Assembly (NCBI RefSeq): GCF_040409955.1
Contig: NZ_CP123389.1
Location: 124,001-188,000 of the forward strand
Direction of reading: 5' to 3'
Length of the DNA: 64,000 nucleotides
Source: Salipiger sp. H15
Lineage (GTDB): Bacteria; Pseudomonadota; Alphaproteobacteria; Rhodobacterales; Rhodobacteraceae
Shown in pieces: positions 24,791-34,360 of this stretch. The notes under the pieces were generated by a model. That model was not told the origin of the DNA. It ran no database searches and worked only from the letters and a program-made list of their open reading frames with translations. Made by a program: the position numbers and the translations under genes. Position 1 is the first letter of the stretch. Each line of letters begins with the position of its first letter.

Positions 24791-25373
24791 CCCCCTCGAG
24801 GATCAGGGTCGTCGCGACGCGGGCATAGTCCTCGCGGCTGATCTTGCCGCCGTCGCGGAACCACATGTAGACCCAGTTCATCATGCCGAAGAGCGACATG
24901 GTGACCGGCATCAGCAGCGGCCGGTCCGGCGTGTCGAGCTGCGGGTGGATCTCGTTCAGCACCGCCGAGAAGTGCTTGACGATGCGCCGCTCGATCTTGG
25001 TGATCGCGGCCTTCTGCTCGTCCGACAGCGCGGGGCCGGCGTTGAGCTGGACCTTGTGCTGGTCGTCGGCGCCCTTGTAGGCGTCGAGCACGGTCATCAC
25101 CAGGTGCTCGAGCCGCGCGCGCGGGGGCAGGGCGGGATCGTCCGCCTCGACCAGCGCGGCGTCGAGCTCGTCGAGGTGCGTCTCGATGATCGCGAAGATC
25201 AGCGCGTCCTTCGACGGGTAGTAGTGGTAGAGCAGCGACTTCGACACCCCGGCCTCGGAGGCGATCTGGGACATGGACGCCTTTTCCATGCCCTGCGTCG
25301 CGAAGACGTTGGCGGCGGTCAGGAGCAGCTGGTGCTGCTTCTCCTCGAAGTCGCTGGCGCGCGTTCTTGCCAT
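24774..25373 (-). CDS. TetR-family regulator of the paa locus (PaaR-like)
   Basis: A 199-residue repressor. The N-terminal HTH reads LLTAANVFATQGMEKASMSQIA then GVSKSLLYHYYPSKDAL (about residues 15-60). The rest is a helical ligand domain with the FRDGGKISREDYARVATTLILEG end common in PaaR-type proteins. It is the last gene of the paaG-paaI-paaK-tetR minus-strand unit, 91 bp past paaK. The matching palindromes at 16209 and 28098 are probable operators. The ligand, likely a CoA thioester such as phenylacetyl-CoA, is inferred. Confidence 0.87.
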   Translation of the reverse strand: MARTRASDFEEKQHQLLLTAANVFATQGMEKASMSQIASEAGVSKSLLYHYYPSKDALIFAIIETHLDELDAALVEADDPALPPRARLEHLVMTVLDAYKGADDQHKVQLNAGPALSDEQKAAITKIERRIVKHFSAVLNEIHPQLDTPDRPLLMPVTMSLFGMMNWVYMWFRDGGKISREDYARVATTLILEGVKAVR

Positions 25374-25464
25374 GTGCGCGAATGCTCCTCTTGGTCCGGC
25401 GGACGGAATGGCTGCGTGCCAGTCCTTAGCCGCCGGACGGGATTTTTGCTACCCTGCGAGCGGG

Positions 25465-26772
<1,308 letters not shown>

Positions 26773-26792
26773 GGGTACTCCTCCCTTCATGG

Positions 26793-27251
26793 TCAGTCCT
26801 CTGCGCGGGTTTCGGGCAGCAGGGGGCGGTTGAGCGTCCGCGAATGGCCGCGGAATTCTGCGATGACGGTCCCGTCCTCCCGGGTCACCGTCACGTCATA
26901 GATGCCGGAGCGGCCCTTGCGCGAAACCTCGCGCGCGGTGGCCGTCAGCCTGTCCCCGAGCGCGCCCGGGGTGATGTAGGTGACCGAGCAGTGCTGCGCG
27001 ACGGTCATCTCGTTGTAGGTGTTGCAGGCGAAGGCAAAGGCGCTGTCGGCGAGCGTGAAGAGGTAGCCGCCGTGGGCATTGCCGTGGCCGTTGGTCATCT
27101 GGTCGCTCAAGACCATCTCGAGCGTCGCATGGCCCGGGGCGATGTGCTTGAGCACCATGCCGAGACGCTGCGAGGCGCTGTCGGCGTTCCACATTTCCTT
27201 GGCGCAGGCCGCGGCGAGATCCTGGGCGGTCATGGTCTGGCTGTCCTTCAT
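26793..27251 (-). CDS. paaI: PaaI hotdog-fold thioesterase
   Basis: A 152-residue hotdog thioesterase. The signature NGHGNAHGGYLFTLADSAFA contains the conserved Gly-Gly and the catalytic Asp. SVTYITPGALGDRLTATARE and GIYDVTVTREDGTVIAEFRG follow, as in E. coli PaaI. It hydrolyses ring-hydroxylated phenylacetyl-CoAs, protecting the CoA pool. Located between paaG (3 bp) and paaK, it is clearly operonic. Confidence 0.95.
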   Translation of the reverse strand: MKDSQTMTAQDLAAACAKEMWNADSASQRLGMVLKHIAPGHATLEMVLSDQMTNGHGNAHGGYLFTLADSAFAFACNTYNEMTVAQHCSVTYITPGALGDRLTATAREVSRKGRSGIYDVTVTREDGTVIAEFRGHSRTLNRPLLPETRAED

Positions 27252-27254
27252 GGC

Positions 27255-28049
27255 TCACTTCCCCCGGAAGCTGGCGGGACGCTTCTCGAGGAAGGCGGTC
27301 ACGCCCTCGGCGTAGTCGTCGGACCGACCCGCCTCGCGCTGACAGTCTCGCTCGCGGTCGAGATGCGTGTCGAGATCATTCGTCGCGGCCTCGTGGATGA
27401 GGCGCTTGGTGAGGCCCAGCCCCAGCGTCGGACCGGCGGCGAGCCTTGCGGCCAGCGCCTCGGCCTCGGGGATCAGCGCCTCGTCGTCGAGTGCCTTCCA
27501 GATCAGCCCCCAGTCGGCGGCGGTCTCGGCCAGCAGCGGCTCGGCGGTCATGGTCAGCGCCTTGGCGCGCGGCTCGCCGAGGATGCGGGTCAGCGACCAG
27601 CTGCCGCCCGCGTCGGGAATGAGGCCGATCTTCGAGAAGGCCTGGATGAACTTCGCCGATTTCGCCGCGAGCACGATGTCGCAGGCAAAGGCGATGTTGG
27701 CCCCGGCGCCCGCCGCCACGCCGTTGACGGCGCAGATCACCGGCTTTTCGAGCGCGCGGATCATGCGGAGGGTGGGGTTGTAGAAGGTCTCGATCGTGTG
27801 GCCGAGGTCCGGCTTCAGCCCGCCCTTGCGCGGATCGCGGTCGCCGAGATCCTGCCCGGCGCAGAAGCCGCGTCCGGCGCCGGTCAGCAGGACGGCGCGA
27901 ATCGCGGCGTCGTCGTGTGCACGCTGGATTTGTGCGCGCAGCTCGAGATGCATCTCCTCGTTGAAGGAGTTCAGCTTTTCCGGGCGGTTGAGCGTCAGCT
28001 TCAGGACGCCCGAGTCGAGCTCCGCCAGCACGGTTTGCGATGTCGTCAT
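27255..28049 (-). CDS. paaG: 1,2-epoxyphenylacetyl-CoA isomerase
   Basis: A 264-residue crotonase-fold enzyme that isomerises the ring epoxide to oxepin-CoA. Blocks LTLNRPEKLNSFNEEMH, GRGFCAGQDLGDRD (oxyanion hole), VNGVAAGAGANIAFACD and IPDAGGSWSLTRILG match PaaG. An Asp in the last block corresponds to the catalytic acid. ATG 28049 has GGAGGATCAC directly before it. The gene leads the paaG-paaI-paaK-tetR operon and is divergent from paaN with a TetR-type operator between. Confidence 0.94.
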   Translation of the reverse strand: MTTSQTVLAELDSGVLKLTLNRPEKLNSFNEEMHLELRAQIQRAHDDAAIRAVLLTGAGRGFCAGQDLGDRDPRKGGLKPDLGHTIETFYNPTLRMIRALEKPVICAVNGVAAGAGANIAFACDIVLAAKSAKFIQAFSKIGLIPDAGGSWSLTRILGEPRAKALTMTAEPLLAETAADWGLIWKALDDEALIPEAEALAARLAAGPTLGLGLTKRLIHEAATNDLDTHLDRERDCQREAGRSDDYAEGVTAFLEKRPASFRGK

Positions 28050-28097
28050 GTGATCCTCCGAGCCCCCCTCCAGGGGCCTGTGACATTTACTGTTGCA

Positions 28098-28120
28098 TAA
28101 ACCGACCGGACGGTCAATGA
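28098..28120. promoter_or_regulatory. TetR-type operator in the divergent paaG-paaN region
   Basis: Read on the minus strand this is TTGACCGTCCGGTCGGT, agreeing with the 16209-16225 element at 15 of 17 positions. On the plus strand TTGCAT (28093-28098) and a weak -10 near 28117-28122 flank it, so binding would cover the paaN promoter. It is 49 bp from the paaG start and 26 bp from that of paaN. Confidence 0.6.
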
Positions 28121-28145
28121 TACAGACCAAGCTTTGGGAGGAGCC

Positions 28146-29792
28146 ATGACAGACCTGTTCACCCGCCATCAGCCTCTTCTGGAAAGTGCCCTCAAGGCAT
28201 TGGAGACGCGCGAATTCTGGACCCCGTTCCCCGAGGTCCCGAGCGGGAAGATCTATGGCGAGACCGCGAAGGAAGAGGGCGAATCGTCCTACGAGGCGCT
28301 GCTTGGCGCCGGTTTCGACCTGCCCGGCCACCCCGAGGAATTCCGCGTCGGCGCCGAGGTCTCGCCCTGGGGCCCCGAGCTTGGCATCACCTATCCCGCC
28401 GCCGCTCCCGAGGTGCTGGTCGCCGCCGCCGAGGCTGCCGCGCCGGCGCTGGCCGAGGCCTCGGTCGAGGTGCGGGCAGGGGCGCTGCTCGAGGCGCTGG
28501 TGCGGCTCAACCGGATGAGCTTCCTGCTCGGCCACGCCACCATGCACACCACCGGCCAGGCCTTTGCCATGGCCTTCCAGGCGGGCGGGCCGCACGCGCA
28601 GGACCGTGGTTTGGAAGCTCTGGCGGCAGCCTATGCCGAGCTGACCCGCAGCGCCCGCGACGCGGTCTGGGAAAAGCCGCAGGGCAAGCACGCGCCGCTG
28701 ATCATCGAGAAGCACTGGGAACTGGTGCCGCGCGGCGTCGCGCTGACCGTGGGCTGCAACACCTTCCCGACGTGGAACGGCTACCCGGGGATCTTCGCCA
28801 GCCTCGCCACCGGCAACCCGGTGATCGTCAAGCCGCACCCGCGCGCGATCCTGCCGCTGGCGCTGACCGTGCGCGTGCTGCGCGAGGTCTTCGCCGAGGC
28901 CGGGCTGCCGCGCGACGCGGTGCTGCTTGCCGCCGACGCGCCGGGGGCCGAGATCACCAAGGATCTCGTGACGCATGAGAAGGTGGCGCTGATCGACTAC
29001 ACCGGCTCGACCGCCTTCGCCGACTGGATTCGCGCGCACAGCCGCGCGCAGGTCTTCACCGAGGAGGCCGGGGTCAACTCGGTCACGATCACCGGCACCG
29101 ATGATTTCGATGGGATGTGCGCCAACCTCGCCTTCTCGCTGTCGCTCTACTCGGGGCAGATGTGCACCTCGCCGCAGAACCTCTACATCCCGCGCGGCGG
29201 GATCGAGACCGACGCGGGGCACAAGAGCTTCGACGCGGTGGCCGAGGGGCTGAAGGGCGCGATCGACGCGCTGCTTTCGGATCCGGCCCGTGCGGCCGGG
29301 GTCTGCGGCACCATCGTGAACCCCGCGACGCTGGACCGCATCGAGACCGCGCGCGGCGCGGGCCGGGTGATCCGCGACAGCGCCGAGACCGGCCACGGCC
29401 GCAGCGCCACGCCGCTCATGGTGGCGGTCGAGGATGCCGAGGGCCCGCAGGACGACGAGTGCTTCGGGCCGGTGTCCTTCCTCGTGCCCTGCGAGGACGC
29501 CGAGGAAGCCATTGCCCGCGCCGCCGGCATCGCCCGCAGCAAGGGCGCGATCACCGCGGCGCTCTACGCGACCGACGACGCGCTCATCGCCCGGGCCGCG
29601 AAGGCCTTTGCTCAGGCGGGGGTGAACCTTTCGGTGAACCTCACCGGCAACATCTACGTGAACCAGTCGGCGGCCTTCTCCGACTTCCACGTCACCGGGG
29701 CGAACCCGGCGGGCAATGCCAGCCTGACCGATGCCGCCTTCGTCGCGCCCCGCTTCCGGCGCGTGATGATCCGCTGGCCCAAGGCGGCCTGA
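28146..29792 (+). CDS. paaN: PaaN-family phenylacetate-degradation aldehyde dehydrogenase
   Basis: A 548-residue protein of the PaaN type (aldehyde dehydrogenase superfamily). Conserved parts include ELVPRGVALTVGCNTFPTWN, DYTGSTAFADWIR, TEEAGVNSVTI and SGQMCTSPQNLYIP with the likely nucleophile Cys. Many genomes have either PaaN or PaaZ, whereas here both are present and PaaN has its own promoter. It lacks the MaoC hydratase domain. It may act on a related aldehyde or CoA-semialdehyde. The ATG 28146 follows GGGAGGAG. Substrate unresolved. Confidence 0.88.
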   Translation: MTDLFTRHQPLLESALKALETREFWTPFPEVPSGKIYGETAKEEGESSYEALLGAGFDLPGHPEEFRVGAEVSPWGPELGITYPAAAPEVLVAAAEAAAPALAEASVEVRAGALLEALVRLNRMSFLLGHATMHTTGQAFAMAFQAGGPHAQDRGLEALAAAYAELTRSARDAVWEKPQGKHAPLIIEKHWELVPRGVALTVGCNTFPTWNGYPGIFASLATGNPVIVKPHPRAILPLALTVRVLREVFAEAGLPRDAVLLAADAPGAEITKDLVTHEKVALIDYTGSTAFADWIRAHSRAQVFTEEAGVNSVTITGTDDFDGMCANLAFSLSLYSGQMCTSPQNLYIPRGGIETDAGHKSFDAVAEGLKGAIDALLSDPARAAGVCGTIVNPATLDRIETARGAGRVIRDSAETGHGRSATPLMVAVEDAEGPQDDECFGPVSFLVPCEDAEEAIARAAGIARSKGAITAALYATDDALIARAAKAFAQAGVNLSVNLTGNIYVNQSAAFSDFHVTGANPAGNASLTDAAFVAPRFRRVMIRWPKAA

Positions 29793-29842
29793 GCGGACCC
29801 GGCACACGAACATCGACGGACACCAATCTGGGAGGAGTTACC

Positions 29843-30991
29843 ATGATGTCCAAGACCACCACCGCGCTTGCCACCCTGGCCGCGCTCGGCGCCCTCAGCG
29901 GCGCCGCGCAGGCCGAGATCCGCCTTGGCGTGAGCGTTTCCGCCACCGGCCCCGCGGCCTTCCTCGGCGACCCCGAGGCGAAGACCATCGAGATGCTGGT
30001 CGAGCAGCTGAACGAGGCGGGCGGCATCAACGGCGAGGAGATCGCCCTGACGCTCTACGACGACGGCGGCGATCCCAACAAGGCGCGCACCTTCGCCACC
30101 CGCCTCGTCGAGGATGACGAGGTCGTCGCGATCCTCGGCGGCTCGACCACCGGCACCACCATGTCGATCCTGTCGGTCGCCGAGGACGAGGGCATTCCCT
30201 TCATCTCGCTCGCCGGCGCGATCTCGATCGTCGACCCGGTCCGCGCCAACGTCTTCAAGACGCCGCACACCGACCGCATGGCCTGCGAGAAGATCTTCAC
30301 CGACATGCAGGCGCAGGGGATCAGCAAGATCGGCATGATCTCGGGCACCGACGGCTTCGGCGCCTCGATGCAGGCGCAGTGCAAGGAGGTCGCGGGCAAC
30401 CACGGCATCGAGATCCTCGCCGACGAGACCTACGGCCCGCAGGACGCGGACATGACCCCGCAGCTGACCCGCATCCGCAACACCGAGGGCGTGCAGGCGG
30501 TGCTGAACCCGGGCTTCGGCCAGGGCCCGGCCATCGTCACCCGCAACGTCGCGCAGCTGGGCTTCGAGATCCCGCTCTACCAGAGCCACGGGGTTGCCTC
30601 GGACGCGTTCATCGAGCTCGCGGGGGCAGAGGCCGCCGAGGGCGTGCGCCTGCCGGGCACCGCGCTGCTGATCGCCGACAAGCTGGCCGAGGACGATCCC
30701 CAGTACAAGGTCGTGACCGCCTACACCGAGGCGTACAAGGCCAAGTACGACCAGGACGTGTCGACCTTCGGCGGCTACGCGCATGACGCCTTCGCGCTGA
30801 TCGTCGATGCGATTGCCCGCTCGGGCGATGCCGAGGACCCGGAGGCGATCCGCGACGCGCTGGAAGCCACCAGCGGCTTCGTCGGAACCACCGGCACCTA
30901 CAGCTTCTCGCCCGAGGATCACCTCGGCCTCGATCTCAGCGCCTTCCGGATGCTTCAGATCAAGGACGGCGACTGGCTGCCCGTCGAGTAA
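29843..30991 (+). CDS. Branched-chain-amino-acid-type ABC substrate-binding protein
   Basis: A 382-residue periplasmic protein with a signal peptide ending near AAQA (residue 24). The mature protein starts EIRLGVSVSATGPAAFLGDPE and shows GGINGEEIALTLYDDGGDP and LGGSTTGTTMSILSVAEDEG, typical of the Leu/Ile/Val-binding (peripla_BP_6) family. That family also contains aromatic acid binding proteins. Located directly after paaN and followed by permeases and ATPases, it probably feeds phenylacetate or a related aromatic compound into the pathway. The ligand is inferred. Confidence 0.92.
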   Translation: MMSKTTTALATLAALGALSGAAQAEIRLGVSVSATGPAAFLGDPEAKTIEMLVEQLNEAGGINGEEIALTLYDDGGDPNKARTFATRLVEDDEVVAILGGSTTGTTMSILSVAEDEGIPFISLAGAISIVDPVRANVFKTPHTDRMACEKIFTDMQAQGISKIGMISGTDGFGASMQAQCKEVAGNHGIEILADETYGPQDADMTPQLTRIRNTEGVQAVLNPGFGQGPAIVTRNVAQLGFEIPLYQSHGVASDAFIELAGAEAAEGVRLPGTALLIADKLAEDDPQYKVVTAYTEAYKAKYDQDVSTFGGYAHDAFALIVDAIARSGDAEDPEAIRDALEATSGFVGTTGTYSFSPEDHLGLDLSAFRMLQIKDGDWLPVE

Positions 30992-30999
30992 TCCGCTCC

Positions 31000-31024
31000 G
31001 GCTCCGGGCCCCGCGCCCGGAGCC
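31000..31024 (+). promoter_or_regulatory. Strong stem-loop between the binding-protein and permease genes
   Basis: GGCTCCGGGC (31000-31009) pairs perfectly with GCCCGGAGCC (31015-31024) around a 5-base loop, 8 bp after the binding-protein stop. Without a T-run it probably stabilises the upstream message or attenuates read-through, raising binding-protein expression over permease. Confidence 0.55.
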
Positions 31025-31058
31025 GCACCCCCCATCCGCCAAAGCCTTGGGAGCCCCG

Positions 31059-31931
31059 ATGGACGCCCTGCTGCAATTCCTGTTCTCCGGTCTGACCGTG
31101 GGCGCCGTCTACGCGCTCGTGGCGCTGGGATTCACGATCATCTACAACGCCTCGGACGTGGTGAACTTCGCCCAGGGCGAATTCGTCATGCTGGGCGGGA
31201 TGATCACCGTCTTCACCTTCGAGGCCGGGCTGCCGCTGCCGCTCGCCGCCGTGGTCGCCATCCTCGTGACCTCGGCCATCGGCGTGGCGCTGAACAAGCT
31301 GGCCATCGAGCCGGCGCGCGGCGCGCCCGTGGTGTCGCTCATCATCATCACCATCGGCGCCTCGATCCTGATCCGCGGCGCGGCGCAGCTGGTCTTCGAC
31401 AAGCAGCTGCACCGCTTCCCCTCCTTCTCGGGAGACGAGCCGATCCGGGTGCTCGGCGCGACGATCCTGCCGCAGAGCCTCTGGGTGATCGGCGGCGCGC
31501 TGGCGGTCTTCGTCGGGCTCTGGATCTTCTTCACCCGCACGCTGACCGGCAAGGCCGTGCTGGCGACTGCCAACAACCGCGTTGCGGCGCAGCTGGTCGG
31601 GATCAACACCGGCTGGGTGATGACCCTCTCCTTCGGCCTCTCGGCCGCCATCGGTGCCTTCGCGGGTGTGCTGGTCACCCCGATCACGCTGGTCGGCTAT
31701 GACGTCGGCGTCGCGCTCGCGCTCAAGGGCTTTGCCGCCGCCATGCTGGGCGGTATGGGCAACCCCAAGGGCGCGCTGGTCGGCGGGCTGCTGCTTGGCT
31801 GCTTCGAGGCGCTGACCGCGGGCTATCTCAGCTCGCAATACAAGGAAGCGGTGGCCTTCATCGTCATCCTCGCCGTGCTCTTCGTGATGCCGCAGGGTCT
31901 CTTCGGCCGCAAATCGACGGAGCGCGTGTGA
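31059..31931 (+). CDS. livH: ABC transporter permease, LivH type
   Basis: A 290-residue permease with about eight membrane segments. It begins FSGLTVGAVYALVALGFTIIYNASDVVNFAQGEF, cut in the family at the characteristic NFAQGE box, and later shows GYDVGVALALKGFAAAMLGGMGNPKGALVGG, the EAA-like coupling loop. It belongs to the branched-chain amino acid importer class. The stop overlaps the next start (TGATG). The liv-type symbol reflects family membership only. Confidence 0.92.
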   Translation: MDALLQFLFSGLTVGAVYALVALGFTIIYNASDVVNFAQGEFVMLGGMITVFTFEAGLPLPLAAVVAILVTSAIGVALNKLAIEPARGAPVVSLIIITIGASILIRGAAQLVFDKQLHRFPSFSGDEPIRVLGATILPQSLWVIGGALAVFVGLWIFFTRTLTGKAVLATANNRVAAQLVGINTGWVMTLSFGLSAAIGAFAGVLVTPITLVGYDVGVALALKGFAAAMLGGMGNPKGALVGGLLLGCFEALTAGYLSSQYKEAVAFIVILAVLFVMPQGLFGRKSTERV

Positions 31932-32887
31932 TGACCGGCCGCAACAAGTGGATTTCGCTCGGCGTGCTGGCGCTGCTCATCGCGCTGCTGCCGCTGTTCT
32001 TCCCCTCGGGCTACTACTACCGCGTCGGCGCGCTGATCTTCGTCAACGCGCTCTCGGTGGTGGGGCTGGTGATCCTGATCGGCTACGCCGGGCAGATCAG
32101 CCTCGGCCACGCGGGCTTTGCCGGGATCGGCGCCTACGCCTGCGCGCTGGCCCCCGAGCACCTCGGGCTGCACCCGGCGCTGGCGGTGCTCCTCGGCGCA
32201 GTGATCTCGGGCGTCATGGCGGCGCTGATCGGCAAGCCGATCCTGCGGCTCAAGGGCTACTACCTTGCCGTGGCGACGCTCGGCTTCGGCATCCTCGTGT
32301 CGATGGTGCTGACCAACGAGCGCGCGCTGACCGGGGGGCCGGACGGCATGAACGTCGCCGACCTCGGGCTGCGTGACCTGCTGCGCGACATGGGCTGGAA
32401 GCTCTCGGGCGGCGAGTTCTGGTACATGCTCTGCGGCATCGTGCTGCTGGTCGGCGCGTGGCTCGCGCTCAACCTCTTCGACAGCCCTTCGGGCCGCGCC
32501 ATGCGGGCGCTGCACGGCTCCGAAGTGGCGGCAGCCACGGTCGGCGTCGACGTGCCGCGCCAGAAGCTGCGCGCCTTCGTGATCTCGGCGGTCTACGCCT
32601 CGGTCGCGGGCTCGCTGCTGGCGCTGCAGAACGGCTTCATCACGCCGGACGTGGCGGGCTTCATGCACTCGGTCGAGATGGTCACCATGGCGGTGCTCGG
32701 CGGTGTCGGCTCGGTGCTGGGCGCAACCTTCGGGGCGGCGATCCTGACGCTGCTGCCGCAGGTGCTGACGGTGTTTGCCGAGTACGAGCAGCTGGTGCTG
32801 GGCCTCGTCATGGTGCTGGTGATGATCTTCCTGCCGCAGGGGCTCCTGCCCTCGATCGCGCGGCGCCTGAAGGGGAGGGACGAATGA
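31931..32887 (+). CDS. livM: ABC transporter permease, LivM type
   Basis: A 318-residue membrane protein. The segment GYAGQISLGHAGFAGIGAYAC and the coupling loop MVTMAVLGGVGSVLGATFGAAIL are diagnostic of LivM. About eight to nine helices are predicted. It overlaps livH by one base at the 5' end and livG by 4 bp at the 3' end, so the transporter genes are translationally coupled. ATG 31931 is preferred over GTG 31928. Confidence 0.92.
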   Translation: MTGRNKWISLGVLALLIALLPLFFPSGYYYRVGALIFVNALSVVGLVILIGYAGQISLGHAGFAGIGAYACALAPEHLGLHPALAVLLGAVISGVMAALIGKPILRLKGYYLAVATLGFGILVSMVLTNERALTGGPDGMNVADLGLRDLLRDMGWKLSGGEFWYMLCGIVLLVGAWLALNLFDSPSGRAMRALHGSEVAAATVGVDVPRQKLRAFVISAVYASVAGSLLALQNGFITPDVAGFMHSVEMVTMAVLGGVGSVLGATFGAAILTLLPQVLTVFAEYEQLVLGLVMVLVMIFLPQGLLPSIARRLKGRDE

Positions 32888-33669
32888 GCCTTCTGGACGT
32901 ACAGGGCCTCGGCATCAGCTTCGGCGGGCTGAAGGCGGTCAACGACGTGAGCTTCAGGGTCTCGCCGGGCGAGATCGTCTCGGTCATCGGGCCGAACGGC
33001 GCGGGCAAGACCACGCTCTTCAACATGATCTCGGGCGTCTACCAGCCCGGTCGCGGCTCGGTTTCGCTCAATGGCACCGAGGTGACCGGGGTCGCCCCCA
33101 ACCGGCTGGCCGAGATGGGCCTGTCGCGCACCTTCCAGAACCTGCAGATCTTCCAGGAGATGACGGTGCTCGACAACGTGCTGGCGGGCTATCACCTGTC
33201 CGAGCGCGGCTCGGTCTGGGCCGACCTGCTGTCGCTGCCGGGGATGCGCCGCCGCGCCGCCGAGGCGCGAGAGGGCGCGCGCAAGCTGCTGGAGCGGGTG
33301 CGGCTCGACAAGGCCGCCGAGCAGGTTGCGGGCAACCTCAGCTACGGCGCGCTGAAGCGGCTCGAGATCGCCCGGGCGCTGGCGCTTCGCCCGAAGATCC
33401 TGCTGCTGGACGAGCCGGCGGCGGGCTGCAACGCGGTCGAGACCGAGGAGATCGACCACCTGATCGCCGAGCTTGCGGCCTCGGGCATTGCCATCCTGCT
33501 GGTCGAGCACGACATGAAGCTGGTGATGCGGATCTCGAACCACATCGTCGTGCTGGACCATGGCGAGAAGATCGCCGAGGGCGATCCGGCCACCGTCGCG
33601 CGCGACCCGGCGGTGATCGCCGCCTATCTCGGCACCGAAGAGGAGGAGCCTGCCCATGCTGACGGTTGA
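32884..33669 (+). CDS. livG: ABC transporter ATPase, LivG type
   Basis: A 261-residue ATPase. Walker A GPNGAGKTT, a LivG-type signature NLSYGALKRLEIARAL, Walker B ILLLDEPAAG and the switch His in LLVEHDMKLVM are all present. The signature Ser-Tyr-Gly variant is normal for LivG. Overlaps livM by 4 bp and livF by 14 bp. Confidence 0.95.
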   Translation: MSLLDVQGLGISFGGLKAVNDVSFRVSPGEIVSVIGPNGAGKTTLFNMISGVYQPGRGSVSLNGTEVTGVAPNRLAEMGLSRTFQNLQIFQEMTVLDNVLAGYHLSERGSVWADLLSLPGMRRRAAEAREGARKLLERVRLDKAAEQVAGNLSYGALKRLEIARALALRPKILLLDEPAAGCNAVETEEIDHLIAELAASGIAILLVEHDMKLVMRISNHIVVLDHGEKIAEGDPATVARDPAVIAAYLGTEEEEPAHADG

Positions 33670-34357
33670 GGGGCTGCGCTCGCGCTACGGGCGCATCGAG
33701 GTGCTGCACGGGCTCGACCTCGAGGTCAGCTCGGGCGAGATCGTGACCGTGGTGGGCGCCAACGGCGCGGGCAAGACCACGCTGCTGAAGTGCCTGTCGG
33801 GCATACAGCCGGTGAGCGACGGCAGCATCGTCTTCCGCGGCGAGAGCTTTGCCGCCGTGCCCGCCCACAAGCGCCTGAAGCGCGGGCTGGCGCAATCGCC
33901 CGAGGGGCGGCAGATCTTCACCAACCTCTCGGTCGAGGAGAACCTGCGCCTCGGCGCCTTCCTCTACACCGACGAGCGGGTCGAGCGCGACATGGCGGAT
34001 GCCTTCGCCATGTTCCCGATCCTGAAGGAAAAGCGCAACCTCGCGGCGGGCGGGCTCTCGGGCGGGCAGCAGCAGATGCTGGCCATCGCCCGTGCGCTGA
34101 TGGGCCGGCCGCATTGCCTTTTGCTGGATGAGCCCTCGATGGGTCTGGCGCCGCTCTTGGTGGCGCAGATCTTCGAGGTGGTGAAATCGCTCAAGGAGCG
34201 CGACGTCACGGTGCTGCTCGTCGAGCAGAACGCCTATGGCGCGCTCAAGATCGCGGACCGGGGCTACGTGATGGAGACGGGGCGGATCACCATGACCGGC
34301 CCGGCCCCGGAGCTCATCGCCGATCCGCGCATTCGTGAAGCCTACCTGGGACTCTGA
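33656..34357 (+). CDS. livF: ABC transporter ATPase, LivF type
   Basis: A 233-residue ATPase with Walker A GANGAGKTT, signature LSGGQQQMLAIARAL, Walker B CLLLDEPSMGL and the following VLLVEQNAYGALKIADRGYV. It completes a five-component importer. It starts within the end of livG and ends 3 bp before the fused hydratase/dehydrogenase gene, linking the importer to the catabolic enzyme. Confidence 0.95.
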   Translation: MLTVEGLRSRYGRIEVLHGLDLEVSSGEIVTVVGANGAGKTTLLKCLSGIQPVSDGSIVFRGESFAAVPAHKRLKRGLAQSPEGRQIFTNLSVEENLRLGAFLYTDERVERDMADAFAMFPILKEKRNLAAGGLSGGQQQMLAIARALMGRPHCLLLDEPSMGLAPLLVAQIFEVVKSLKERDVTVLLVEQNAYGALKIADRGYVMETGRITMTGPAPELIADPRIREAYLGL

Positions 34358-34360
34358 ACC